Shown here: piece by piece, positions 37,801-45,252 of the stretch
Numbering within the stretch: the first letter of the stretch is position 1
Layout of the letters: each line of letters starts with the position of its first letter
DNA from: Paracoccus aerius
Lineage (GTDB): Bacteria > Pseudomonadota > Alphaproteobacteria > Rhodobacterales > Rhodobacteraceae
Assembly: GCF_014656455.1 (NCBI RefSeq)
Contig: NZ_BNCL01000003.1
Coordinates: 1 to 64,000 of the forward strand
DNA length: 64,000 nucleotides
Reading direction: 5' to 3'
Program-made: the position numbers and the translations under genes
The notes under the pieces: generated by a model
Databases searched by the model: none
Told to the model about the DNA's origin: nothing
Seen by the model: only the letters and a program-made list of their open reading frames with translations

Positions 37801-37919
37801 CGATGGCATTCTCGATGATGGGCGGCATCATCGCAGGCACGCTGATCACGCTGGTCTTCGTGCCGGCGCTGTATTGCGCGGTAATGCGGGTCAAGCCGGA
37901 GCCGGACGGCCGGGGCTGA
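34869..37919 (+). CDS. RND efflux pump, inner-membrane permease
   Basis: 1016-residue proton-driven exporter of the AcrB/HAE superfamily with 12 helices and two large periplasmic loops. Start motif LNHRSFVWFLLIISLVAG; the proton-relay helix has ALIIALGLLVDDAMIAIE (about 392-409, adjacent Asp residues), and the second half ends IRNSVILVHEIQELL. It starts with TTG in the TTGA overlap; GGAAAGGG lies just upstream. Asp residues place it in the drug or hydrophobe group rather than the metal-exporting group. No outer-membrane channel gene follows. Confidence 0.95.
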   Translation: MKGFNLSDWALNHRSFVWFLLIISLVAGTISYNNLGREEDPNFTIKIMVISAALPGATVEETLKQVTTRIETKLEELDELYFTRSVTMPGQAVVYLELLPTTRGPQVPDIWRRVREMMSDIRPEFPQEFAGFQFNDDFGDVFGNIYAFTADGYSPRELRDRVERIRKQVAALDAAGRTELLGEQSEQIYLEFSAARLAALGLNQQQVVATLAQQNAIVPSGVIQAGPEQVLVRVGGQFDDAESIAAVNLRVGERFFNLGDVASVRRGYQDPPQSLFRYNGKPAIGLQVGMREGENILEFGKDLDALMSRVAAELPVGIEMAKVADQPHVVEDAVGHFVTALAEAVIIVLVVSFISLGLRAGMVVTMTIPLCLAITFVILDLYGITLQRISLGALIIALGLLVDDAMIAIETMISRLEIGETLEKAASYAWTSIAFPMLTGTLVTVAGFIPIGLNSSAAGEFTFSLFVVIAVSLVVSWIVAVLFAPLLGVTFLRRYDAHHQPKPGWLRRRFHGLLLWSMRFKWIVIAVTLALFALSVWGMRFVEQQFFPTSDRTEVLVDIVERQNTSIARTREDMDRLEQVLAGNEDVLFWTSYVGTGAPRFVLAMDVPTPGPYMGQIVIQTPDLAARDRLKALLMDKAAREFPGVDIYVKNLEIGPPVGKPVQYRVSAPDADVARDTARRLAAVLAREPRLRGISMDWNEPARVVRLQIDQDQVRRLGLTSQDVADTLSALFSGQVITQLRDDIFLIDVVGRGQAEDRTSIESIRNLELRLPNGEGTPLSSVVSLDYATEQPLIAQRNGLPTVTVKADVATRDQPATLVSALAPAVAEFQASLPSEVTITVGGTVETSADSQEPIAAVVPVMLLIMAFLVMAQMQSFRLSLIVFAAAPLGLIGVVAVLVPFGVPMGFVAILGILALIGILIRNSVILVHEIQELLHKGRSQWQAVFEASDSRARPILLTAAAASLALIPISRQVFWGPMAFSMMGGIIAGTLITLVFVPALYCAVMRVKPEPDGRG

Positions 37920-37936
37920 CCGGAAGGGCCGGTCAG
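37916..37936. terminator. Inverted repeat between convergent RND pump and map
   Basis: CTGACCGG-AAGGG-CCGGTCAG is a perfect 8-bp hairpin that includes both stop codons. There is no T-run on either side. It could act as a two-way transcription barrier in this 13-base gap. Confidence 0.45.
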
Positions 37937-38730
37937 TCCAATTCGGGGAAGAACTTGTCCGAGAGGGTGAAGATCTCGGCCCCGTCTGCCGTCACGCCGA
38001 TGGAATGTTCGAACTGCGCCGACAGCGACTTGTCGCGGGTCACCGCGGTCCAGTCGTCGGCCAGGACCTTGGTTTCTGGCCGACCCAGGTTGATCATCGG
38101 CTCGATGGTGAAGAACATGCCTTCTTCGAGCTTCGGGCCTTTGCCGGGGCGGCCGAAATGCAGCACGTTGGGCGGCGCGTGGAAGACCCGGCCCAGCCCG
38201 TGGCCGCAGAAGTCGCGCACCACCGACATCCCGCGCCCTTCGGCGTAAGACTGGATCGCCGCGCCGATATCGCCAAAGGTCGCGCCGGGGCGCACGGCCT
38301 CGATCCCCTTCATCAGCGCGTCATGGGTCACCTGGATCAGCCGCTTGGCCTTGATCGATGCCTTGCCGGCCACGTACATCCGGCTGGTATCCCCATACCA
38401 GCCATCCAGGATCACCGTCACGTCGATGTTCAGGATGTCGCCGTTCGACAGCACCTTGTCGCCCGGGATGCCGTGGCAGACGACATGGTTCACGCTGATG
38501 CAGCTTGCATGTTCGTAGCCGCGATAGCCGATGGTGGCCGAGGTGGCGCCCAGTTCCGCAACCCGGCGGGTGATGAAATCGTCAAGGGCGCCGGTGGTGA
38601 CGCCCGGCTGGACCAGCGGGCCTACCTCGTCCAGGATCTGCGATGCCACGGCCCCTGCCTTGTGCATCCCGTCGAAATCCTCGCGTGCGTGGATGCGGAT
38701 GCCTTCCTTGGTGATGTGGCTCTGGTCCAT
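37933..38730 (-). CDS. map: Methionine aminopeptidase type I
   Basis: Removes initiator Met from nascent proteins with two metal ions. From the ATG at 38730 (AAGGA upstream) it has 265 residues. Metal ligands lie in NGDILNIDVTVILDGWYGDT (two Asp), CGHGLGRVFHAPPN (His), MFFTIEPMIN (Glu) and SAQFEHSIGV (Glu). The substrate-site His is in HVVCHGIPGD. Readings that extend upstream to 38901 are unlikely. It shares its promoter region with the divergent CinA-type gene. Confidence 0.96.
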   Translation of the reverse strand: MDQSHITKEGIRIHAREDFDGMHKAGAVASQILDEVGPLVQPGVTTGALDDFITRRVAELGATSATIGYRGYEHASCISVNHVVCHGIPGDKVLSNGDILNIDVTVILDGWYGDTSRMYVAGKASIKAKRLIQVTHDALMKGIEAVRPGATFGDIGAAIQSYAEGRGMSVVRDFCGHGLGRVFHAPPNVLHFGRPGKGPKLEEGMFFTIEPMINLGRPETKVLADDWTAVTRDKSLSAQFEHSIGVTADGAEIFTLSDKFFPELD

Positions 38731-38836
38731 CGGTGATCCTTTCATCTGGGGGCATAGATAGTCCCGCGCGGTCCCTTGTTCCAGCCCTGCACCTGCGCAT
38801 AGATGCGTGGCAATACAGGTTTCAGGGGGCGGGGCA

Positions 38837-39577
38837 ATGCAATCCGACAATCCGACGGCGGCGATCCTGGTGATCGGGGACGAAATCCTGTCAGGCCGCA
38901 CGCGCGAAGGAAACGCGCATCACCTGGCGCAGGTGCTGTCCGCCACCGGCTTCGACCTGCGCGAAATCCGCGTGGTGTCTGACGATCACGACCGGATCGT
39001 GGCGGCGGTGCGGGCGCTTGATGGCAGCCTGGGCGGGGATTACGATCTGCTGTTCACCTCGGGCGGGATCGGCCCGACGCATGACGACATCACCGCCGAT
39101 GCGGTGGCCGATGCGCATGGCACGGTGCTGGAGATCCACCCCGAGGCGCGCGCCCTGCTGCAGGCCCGCTGCGACCGCATGGGGGTCGAGCTGACCGAGA
39201 ACCGGCTGCGCATGGCTCGCGTTCCCCTGGGCGCCACGCTGATCCAGAATGCCGTGTCCGCCGCGCCGGGCTTTTCCATCGGCAATACCCATGTGATGGC
39301 GGGCGTCCCCGAGGTGTTCCGGGGCATGGTGGACTGGCTGATCCCGCGCCTGTCTGCAGGCCGCCCCGTCCAATCCCAAAGCGTCGAGGTGCGGCGCGGC
39401 GAAAGCGACGTGGCCGAGGATCTGCGCGCGGTCGCGGCTGAGTTTCCCGACCTGTCGCTCGGCTCCTATCCCTTCCAGGATCCGACCGGCTGGGGCACGA
39501 ACCTTGTGGTGCGCGGTCTGGATGCGGCGCGGGTCGATCAGGCCATGACGGTGTTGAAGCAGCGGCTGGCCCTGTGA
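38837..39577 (+). CDS. CinA-type molybdopterin-binding domain protein
   Basis: 246 residues consisting of the amino-terminal CinA domain only (MoCF fold, related to MoeA and MogA); the carboxy-terminal nicotinamide-mononucleotide deamidase domain of full CinA is absent. Motifs: LVIGDEILSGRTREGNAHHL (about 11-30), LLFTSGGIGPTHDDITADAV (about 72-91) and VMAGVPEVFRGM. Such short forms are common in Alphaproteobacteria and may hydrolyse ADP-ribose-like pyrophosphates. The ATG at 38837 follows GGGGGCGGGG. Its stop overlaps the GNAT gene start. Confidence 0.9.
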   Translation: MQSDNPTAAILVIGDEILSGRTREGNAHHLAQVLSATGFDLREIRVVSDDHDRIVAAVRALDGSLGGDYDLLFTSGGIGPTHDDITADAVADAHGTVLEIHPEARALLQARCDRMGVELTENRLRMARVPLGATLIQNAVSAAPGFSIGNTHVMAGVPEVFRGMVDWLIPRLSAGRPVQSQSVEVRRGESDVAEDLRAVAAEFPDLSLGSYPFQDPTGWGTNLVVRGLDAARVDQAMTVLKQRLAL

Positions 39578-40290
39578 TGGATGCCGCCCTGGCCCGGGCC
39601 TTCGAGGATACCTGGCCCGCCGCCGAATATGCCGATGCAGGCGGATTTCGCGTGGGGCGCGGGCTTGGGGCGGGCGGCCGGGTCAGTTCGGCGCGAGCCG
39701 TTGGCCGCTGGACCAAGGGCGACATTCCGGCGGTCGAGGCCATCCATCGCCGCTGGCGGCAGCAGCCGATGTTCCGCGTCCCAGACACCGACGACGGCCT
39801 GGCGGACGCGCTTCAGGACGCAGGTTACCGCCGCGAGACACCGACCGCGATCATGCAGGCCCCTGTCGCCGCCCTGACCGGGCAGCCGATCCCCTATTTG
39901 ACCACCTTCGCGATCTGGCCGCCCCTGGCGATCCAGCGGGACATCTGGGCGGCGGGCAACATCGGTCCGATGCGGCAGGCGGTGATGGATCGGGTGCCCG
40001 CCCCAAAGACCGCGATCCTGGGCCGCATCGACGACCGCGCCGCGGGCGCGGCCTTTGCGGCGATCGCGGGCGATGTGGCGATGGTCCATGCGGTCGAGGT
40101 GCTGCCCGCCTTCCGCCGCCGGGGACTTGCCGGATGGCTGATGCGCCAGGCGGCCCAATGGGCAGCGGACCACGGGGCGACCTGGATCGGCCTGGCCGTC
40201 AGCCGGGCCAATGGCGGTGCCAGGGCCACCTATGACCGGCTGGGGTTCACCGAGGTCGCCGGATATGCCTATTACGCCAAGGACCTATAG
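39577..40290 (+). CDS. GNAT-family N-acetyltransferase
   Basis: 237 residues with a carboxy-terminal GNAT domain. The acetyl-CoA loop is VLPAFRRRGLAGWLMRQAA (about 170-188, Q/RxxGxG/A pattern) and the last motif is NGGARATYDRLGFTEVAGYAY. The amino-terminal 140 residues are poorly conserved and may be a second, degenerate GNAT fold. The acceptor is unknown. It starts in the TGATG overlap with the CinA-type gene, so the two are coupled. Its end overlaps the convergent CbiX-like gene by 6 bases. Confidence 0.85.
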   Translation: MDAALARAFEDTWPAAEYADAGGFRVGRGLGAGGRVSSARAVGRWTKGDIPAVEAIHRRWRQQPMFRVPDTDDGLADALQDAGYRRETPTAIMQAPVAALTGQPIPYLTTFAIWPPLAIQRDIWAAGNIGPMRQAVMDRVPAPKTAILGRIDDRAAGAAFAAIAGDVAMVHAVEVLPAFRRRGLAGWLMRQAAQWAADHGATWIGLAVSRANGGARATYDRLGFTEVAGYAYYAKDL

Positions 40291-40980
40291 CGCGGCGCGG
40301 ATGCTGGCGGCGATCAGGGCGGGAACCTCGGGCGCAAGGCCGATGGGGTCCAGGCGCGGGCCGGTAAAGCCCGCCTGATCCAGCGCCTGGGGCAGGTCGT
40401 CCAGCACATGTTCCGCCCGAAGCGCGAAGAACGGCAGGCTGACCGCATGGTCCAGCCCCTGGGCGGCATCGGCCAAGAAGGGTTCCTGTTCCACGAAGCC
40501 GGTCACCACCCGCGCGAAATGCGGGGCGATCTGATCCGCAAGCGCGGTGGTGATGGTAAAGGACGCCTGCGACCGCTGCGACCCATGCGCCGACAGCAGC
40601 AGCGTCGTGTCCCCCGGCGCCCAGCCCTGCGCCGCCGCCGCCGCATGGGCCTGGGCCACGATCAGACCGGGCAGCGCGGGATCGGTGCCGAAGGGCCGAA
40701 GCACCCGCGCCCCGCCCGCGCCGGCCTGGGCCAGCCGGCGGGGCAACTCGGACCGCGTGAACCAGCCTTCGGCCATGAACATCGGATAGATCAGGCTGTC
40801 GTCGCCGGCCACCGCCGCAAGCGCGCCGGGCATGGCCAGTGTCGCGCCCGCGACGGCGCAGCCGGGGTCGCAGGCGCTGACGCGGGCGGCCAGATCCTCG
40901 ATGGCCTGCTGCTGGGGGCCGGGATCTCCGGGCTGGCCGTGAGACACGATGACGGCCCTGCTGGTCACGGGACGCGTCAT
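40285..40980 (-). CDS. CbiX/SirB-like chelatase-family protein
   Basis: 231-residue cytoplasmic protein resembling sirohydrochlorin chelatases, which insert cobalt, nickel or iron into tetrapyrroles. Two half-domains are visible: VIVSHGQPGDPGPQQQ at the start (metal His in SHG) and LLLSAHGSQRSQ in the second half. PMFMAEGWFTRSELPRRLAQ replaces the usual PLFLxxGxH, with no His, so metal choice or activity may differ. The ATG at 40980 overlaps the DUF4202 stop by 4 bases. No other cobalamin or siroheme gene is near. Confidence 0.75.
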   Translation of the reverse strand: MTRPVTSRAVIVSHGQPGDPGPQQQAIEDLAARVSACDPGCAVAGATLAMPGALAAVAGDDSLIYPMFMAEGWFTRSELPRRLAQAGAGGARVLRPFGTDPALPGLIVAQAHAAAAAQGWAPGDTTLLLSAHGSQRSQASFTITTALADQIAPHFARVVTGFVEQEPFLADAAQGLDHAVSLPFFALRAEHVLDDLPQALDQAGFTGPRLDPIGLAPEVPALIAASIRAAL

Positions 40981-41540
40981 TGGCGGAAATGCCGGGCCAG
41001 GGCCTCGGCCATGGGAAACTCCTCCAAGGCCCGGGCGCGGCCTTCGGGTGACATCTTGGCGGCGGTCTTCTGGATGATGCGGTCCATCTTCTCGTCGGGG
41101 ATGGCGGCCATGAAGTCGCCCAGGTACCAGCGGATGAAGGTGAAGCAGATCACGTCTTCCAGGGCCTGCACCTGATCGTCGCGCTTGAGCCCCTGCTTGG
41201 TCAGCATCCTGCGCGCCTGATCGATGTCGTCCTGGCCATAGCCCGCGTAGGCCATGATCCCCGCAATGCGGTCGGCATGGCGGCGGCCCTGTTCCTGGCG
41301 CCATTGCAGATAGCCCGCCCGGTCCATCGGATAGGCGTCGCGCGGCAGAAGCCAGCGTTCGATATGCTGGCCCCGGCAAGCGATGCGCAACGCGTCCGAG
41401 GCCTGGGGGAAAAGGTGCTGCTGCTGTTCCGTCATCCGCTGCCCGTAAAGCAGGTTCGCAGGCTTCCCGTCGTCCAGGTTCGGATCCCGGGCATTGGCGG
41501 CGTCGATGGCCTGGAAGGCATGGTCAAGGCGTGTGGTCAT
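40977..41540 (-). CDS. DUF4202 family protein
   Basis: 187-residue soluble, largely helical protein recognised as DUF4202, a family of unknown function. It begins LDHAFQAIDAANARDPN and has CRGQHIERWLLPRDAYPMDR, a conserved HIERW segment that looks like an HD-type helix, and QALEDVICFTFIRWYLGDF. It is coupled by ATGA to the CbiX-like gene, suggesting a shared task. It is divergent from the NnrU-family gene. No catalytic role can be assigned. Confidence 0.82.
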   Translation of the reverse strand: MTTRLDHAFQAIDAANARDPNLDDGKPANLLYGQRMTEQQQHLFPQASDALRIACRGQHIERWLLPRDAYPMDRAGYLQWRQEQGRRHADRIAGIMAYAGYGQDDIDQARRMLTKQGLKRDDQVQALEDVICFTFIRWYLGDFMAAIPDEKMDRIIQKTAAKMSPEGRARALEEFPMAEALARHFRQ

Positions 41541-41608
41541 GGTGTTGTCCCTTTTGCCGCAGTTTCACCCGCTGGCGCACCGGCCTGCAAGCGGCTAGAT
41601 CGCCCTGC

Positions 41609-42130
41609 ATGACCGGATGGATCGAATACGCGGCCGCATGGGCCTGTTTTCTGGGCGCGCACCTGGTCCCCATGCTGCCCGGCCCGCGAGCCCGGCTGGT
41701 GGCCCGGCTGGGGCGGCGGGGATACCTGGCCGCATTCAGCCTTTTGTCGATCGGGCTTTTGTTCTGGCTGATCCTGGCGGCGGGGCGGGCGCCTTACGTC
41801 CACCTGTGGGACCAGCCGGGCTGGAGCCGCTGGCTGGTCAACATGGCCATGCCGGCGGCGATCCTGCTTGCCGCGCTGTCCCGCGGCATGTCGGGGCTGG
41901 TGACGGCCTTCGCCCTTTGGGCCGGCGCGCATCTGGTGGCCAATGGCGATCTGGCCCATGCGGTCTTCTTCGGCGGGATGGGGGTCTTTGCGGTGTCGGG
42001 GCTGGCGCGGTCAGGGCTGCCAAAGGTGTTCCGGGTCACATGGCGGCGGATCCTGCTGGCGGTGCTGGTCTGGGCGGCGCTGCTGCATCTGCATCCGCTG
42101 CTGATCGGCGTGTCGCCGTTGCCTGCCTGA
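41609..42130 (+). CDS. NnrU-family membrane protein
   Basis: 173-residue integral membrane protein with five to six helices. The start FLGAHLVPMLPGPRARLVAR and AFSLLSIGLLFWLILAAGR are the NnrU/PF07298 signature, with the conserved His in AHLVP. NnrU was found with nitric-oxide reductase genes in denitrifiers; other members resemble isoprenoid-modifying enzymes of carotenoid synthesis. No denitrification gene is in the window, so its role here is open. The ATG at 41609 has only a weak ribosome site. Confidence 0.85.
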   Translation: MTGWIEYAAAWACFLGAHLVPMLPGPRARLVARLGRRGYLAAFSLLSIGLLFWLILAAGRAPYVHLWDQPGWSRWLVNMAMPAAILLAALSRGMSGLVTAFALWAGAHLVANGDLAHAVFFGGMGVFAVSGLARSGLPKVFRVTWRRILLAVLVWAALLHLHPLLIGVSPLPA

Positions 42131-42229
42131 CGGCAATCGATAACCGGGGGCGCTTTGCCTGCACCCCGGCCTGCCAGACCCTTTCTTGCTGAAGAAGATC
42201 CACTGGACCTTTTTCCGGGCGCTCGGAAG

Positions 42230-42256
42230 CCCCGAGGATATTTGGACCAAAGTGAA
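42230..42256. repeat. Second copy of the interspersed intergenic unit
   Basis: CCCCGAGGATATTTGGACCA at 42230-42249, continuing to 42256, matches the arms of the palindrome at 22370-22433. It touches the stop of the FAD oxidoreductase gene at 42257. The rest of the gap (42131-42229) holds no gene and no clear structure. Confidence 0.65.
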
Positions 42257-43285
42257 TCAGGTCAGGCGGAATCCGTCGGGGATTGCGTCCTGGCCGTCCA
42301 GGATCAGGTCGGCCATTACCTGCGCGATCTTGGGCGCCATGCCGAAGCCGATCTTGAAGCCGCCGTTGGCGACGTAATGGCCCGGGCGGCCGGGCCAGGA
42401 CCCCAGGATCGGGGCGCGGCTGCGCGCGCGGGGCCGGGCGCCCGCCCAGCGGTCGATCACCGGGGCGTCGCGCAGTTGCGGGCAGATCGCGCGGGCCTTG
42501 GCGATCAGCCCGTCGATCTGGTCGTCCGGGTCGAGATGGTCGTAGACGTTCTCTGAGGTCGAGCCGACAGCCACCGTGCCGTCGGCATGGGGCACGATAT
42601 GCAGCGCCTCGGCAAAGATTTGCGGCGCGTCTGGCGCGGCGTATCGCAGCAGCGCCGACTGGCCCTTGACGCCCTTTCCGATGGGTTGCCCAAGATCGCG
42701 CGACAGATCCGCAAGCCCCTCCGTCCCGGTCGTCCAGAGGACCGGGCCTGCGGGGTCGCCTGGAGCCTGACCCTCGACGATCTCTCCGCCCCTGTTGCGG
42801 ATGGCTTGGGCAAGGGCCGCACCAGCGGCTCGGGGCGCCAGGCGGGCGGTCAGCCCGTCGAAGAGCCACAGGCCCGAGGGGCTGTCTGGCACGAGGGCGC
42901 CAACCGGGGCGTCGGTCAGCCGCATGGCGCAGTCTTCGGGCCAGCGTTGCGCCGCGGCGGCGATGCGATCGGCCAGGCGGTCCGCGGCAGCGGCATCGGC
43001 CACGGGTTGCAGCCGGCCCGTGCGTCCGTAGCCGGTGGGCAGGTTCGCGGCCTCTTCGACCCCTGCCCAGAAGCCGGAGGCCATCAGCAGGCTGTCCAAT
43101 TGGAAGGCCTTCTTGGGATTCCAGTTTTCCGGCGCATGGGGGGCAAGCGCGCCGACATGGCCGCCGGATGATCCGGCGCCGATCCGCCGCGCCTCGATCA
43201 GGCGGACGCGCGCACCGCGGCGGGTCATCTCCCACGCGCAGCTCAGGCCGAAGATGCCGCCGCCGATGATCGTGACGCTTGTCAA
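42257..43285 (-). CDS. FAD-dependent oxidoreductase (D-amino-acid-oxidase family), possible MnmC oxidase half
   Basis: 342 residues with an amino-terminal FAD-binding Rossmann motif, VTIIGGGIFGLSCAWEMTRR (GxGxxG), and the carboxy-terminal DAO feature HYVANGGFKIGFGMAPKIAQ. AGSSGGHVGALAPHAPENW after the first strand and TGYGRTGRLQP also fit. I start at the TTG 43285, with AAAGGGA 8 bases upstream; the ATG at 43315 would add 10 unlikely residues. It diverges from mnmD with 28 bases between starts. In E. coli an oxidase and MnmD are fused as MnmC, so this could be the oxidase half; a general amino-acid oxidase is the alternative. Confidence 0.8.
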   Translation of the reverse strand: MTSVTIIGGGIFGLSCAWEMTRRGARVRLIEARRIGAGSSGGHVGALAPHAPENWNPKKAFQLDSLLMASGFWAGVEEAANLPTGYGRTGRLQPVADAAAADRLADRIAAAAQRWPEDCAMRLTDAPVGALVPDSPSGLWLFDGLTARLAPRAAGAALAQAIRNRGGEIVEGQAPGDPAGPVLWTTGTEGLADLSRDLGQPIGKGVKGQSALLRYAAPDAPQIFAEALHIVPHADGTVAVGSTSENVYDHLDPDDQIDGLIAKARAICPQLRDAPVIDRWAGARPRARSRAPILGSWPGRPGHYVANGGFKIGFGMAPKIAQVMADLILDGQDAIPDGFRLT

Positions 43286-43313
43286 GGCATGTCCCTTTCC
43301 CCTAGCTGCGGGC

Positions 43314-43985
43314 ATGAGCGCGTTACCCGATCCCGACCCCGCCCGCCACCCGCAGCTTGAATGGCGCGAGGGTGGCGTCCCCGTGTCCACCCGCTTTGAC
43401 GATCCCTATTTCAGCCTGGGCGGCGGGCTGGCCGAGACGCGCCACGTGTTCCTTGACGGCAACGACCTGCCCGGGCGGCTGCGGCCCGGCTTTCACGTGG
43501 CGGAACTGGGCTTCGGGACCGGGCTGAACTGCCTGGCCCTGGCGCAGGTGGCGGCGGTTCCGGTGACGATGACCAGCTTCGAGGCCTGGCCGATGAGCAA
43601 CGCGCAGCTTGAACAGGCCCATGCCGCCTTTCCCGAACTGGCGGACCTTGCCGCCCGGCTTCGCGCAGGCTGGGGGGGCGATGAGATCCAGGTGGGCCAG
43701 GTCCGGCTGCGGCTGGTGATCGGAGATGTCGCGCAGACCTTGCCGGACTGGCAGGGCAGGGCGGATGCCTGGTTCCTGGACGGCTTTTCCCCCGCCAAGA
43801 ACCACGAGATGTGGCGGGACGAGATCATGGCCCATGTCGGGCGCTGCACCGCTGCGGGGGGCACATTCGCCACCTATACCGCCGCAGGCGGCGTGCGCCG
43901 CGCCCTGGCCGAGGCCGGGTTCGAGGTCAGCCGCCGCCCCGGCTTTGGCCGCAAGCGGCACATGAGCCTGGGGCGAAAGCCCTAG
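43314..43985 (+). CDS. mnmD: tRNA 5-methylaminomethyl-2-thiouridine methyltransferase
   Basis: Finishes the mnm5 modification at tRNA wobble U34 using SAM. The 223-residue protein covers the methyltransferase half of MnmC only. Motifs: PVSTRFDDPYFSLGGGLAET near the start, SAM loop AELGFGTGLNCLALAQ (about 62-77), and AWFLDGFSPAKNHEMW (about 151-166). The final FGRKRHMSLG is a family ending. The partner oxidase is likely the divergent FAD protein. It overlaps the convergent rhomboid gene by 4 bases. Confidence 0.92.
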   Translation: MSALPDPDPARHPQLEWREGGVPVSTRFDDPYFSLGGGLAETRHVFLDGNDLPGRLRPGFHVAELGFGTGLNCLALAQVAAVPVTMTSFEAWPMSNAQLEQAHAAFPELADLAARLRAGWGGDEIQVGQVRLRLVIGDVAQTLPDWQGRADAWFLDGFSPAKNHEMWRDEIMAHVGRCTAAGGTFATYTAAGGVRRALAEAGFEVSRRPGFGRKRHMSLGRKP

Positions 43986-44707
43986 CGACCCACGCGCGGG
44001 ATGCGGCTGGGGCCATAGACGGCCTCGGGATGCGGGGGGCAGCCGTGGGTGCGCGCCCAGAAGCCGGGCCCGCCCAGGTGCAGGAAGCGCGGCAGGGCCA
44101 GAATCGCGCCGGCCAGAAAGCCGCCCGCATGGGCCCAATAGGCCACGCCGCCCGTATCGCCGGGCGTTGTGTAGCCGCCGAACAGCTGGATCGCCAGCCA
44201 GACCCCCAGCACGACCCAGGCGGGCAGGGTGAAGATCTTGAAGAAGACGATGAAGATCGCAAGGATATCGACCTTGGCGCGCGGGAACAGCAGCAGATAG
44301 CCCCCCATCACGCCCGCGATTGCGCCGGACGCGCCGACCATCGGGATGGGGGACAGCGGCTCGGCCACGATCTGGGCCGCGGCGGCGAACAGTCCCGCGG
44401 CCAGGTAGAAGACCAGGAAGCCCATGTGACCCAGTTGTTCCTCGAGGTTGTCGCCGAAGATGTACAGGAACAGCATGTTGCCCAGGATATGCATGATCCC
44501 GCCATGCAGGAACATGTGGGTCAGAAGCCCCCACATCAGTTCCCCGTTGACCACCGCCAGCGGATAAAGCGCCAGCCGCACCCACAGCCATTCTCCGCCC
44601 TGCACGACCGGCAGGGTCAGAAGGAACATCGCGATATTGGCCGCGATCAGGCCATAGGTGACCAAGGGGCGCTGCTGCGAGGGGTTGTGATCGCGGATCG
44701 GGAACAC
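43982..44707 (-). CDS. Rhomboid-family intramembrane serine protease
   Basis: 241 residues with six predicted helices. The catalytic Ser lies in GASGAIAGVMGGY (about 126-138) and the His partner in WAHAGGFLAGAIL (about 191-203); the L1-loop region HMFLHGGIMHILGNMLFL also fits. The carboxy-terminal 35 residues are soluble. Substrates are unknown. It precedes the META-domain lipoprotein gene's 3' end on the same strand with 5 bases between, so the two are likely cotranscribed. Confidence 0.93.
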   Translation of the reverse strand: MFPIRDHNPSQQRPLVTYGLIAANIAMFLLTLPVVQGGEWLWVRLALYPLAVVNGELMWGLLTHMFLHGGIMHILGNMLFLYIFGDNLEEQLGHMGFLVFYLAAGLFAAAAQIVAEPLSPIPMVGASGAIAGVMGGYLLLFPRAKVDILAIFIVFFKIFTLPAWVVLGVWLAIQLFGGYTTPGDTGGVAYWAHAGGFLAGAILALPRFLHLGGPGFWARTHGCPPHPEAVYGPSRIPRVGR

Positions 44708-44712
44708 GGGCC

Positions 44713-45132
44713 TCAGCCGCCCGCGTTGGGGATCAGGCCGATGCGTTCCCGCCCCTCGGGGTCGATCAAGGCGATGCCGTCGGCGCTGCGGCGGGCGGCG
44801 GTGATGCTGCCCAGGGCCATGCCGAAGCGGGTCTCGGCCATCATGCGGTCAGGCTCTGCGCAGGCCATGCGGGTCATCACGGTGCCGCTCACGGTCATCG
44901 CGCCGCCGCTTTGGGTCAGCTGCCCGCTGTAGCGGTTGCAGGGCGCGCGGCCGGTGACGCGGCCGCTCTCGCCCACGTCCAGGGTGACGCCGGCGGGGGC
45001 GGGGGTGCCATCGATGCGCGCCACGGTGAAGCTGCTGCCGGGCCGCAGCATGGACACCGACCGTTCGCCTGCGTCCTGGCAGGCGGCAAGCGAGGCGGTG
45101 GCGGCAAGAACGGCAAGGGTGCGGGACAGCAT
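44713..45132 (-). CDS. META-domain (HslJ-like) lipoprotein
   Basis: 139 residues. The lipobox LAAC places the lipidated Cys at about residue 18. The META domain has FTVARIDGTPAPAGVTLDV and GRVTGRAPCNRYSGQLTQSG, with the usual TxMAC form in VMTRMACAEPDRMM. HslJ-like proteins are linked to novobiocin tolerance and envelope stress, but the function is not settled. It is the first gene of the pair with rhomboid. Confidence 0.87.
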   Translation of the reverse strand: MLSRTLAVLAATASLAACQDAGERSVSMLRPGSSFTVARIDGTPAPAGVTLDVGESGRVTGRAPCNRYSGQLTQSGGAMTVSGTVMTRMACAEPDRMMAETRFGMALGSITAARRSADGIALIDPEGRERIGLIPNAGG

Positions 45133-45252
45133 CGGGACCTCCTGGATCGGTGGGGCAGCATCGCGCGGCGGGGCAGGCGGCGCAAGGCTGGACCTGTTCG
45201 GCGCATCGGTGCTGCGCTAGCATCCTGCCGAATCAAGGGGAGAGCCAATCCG

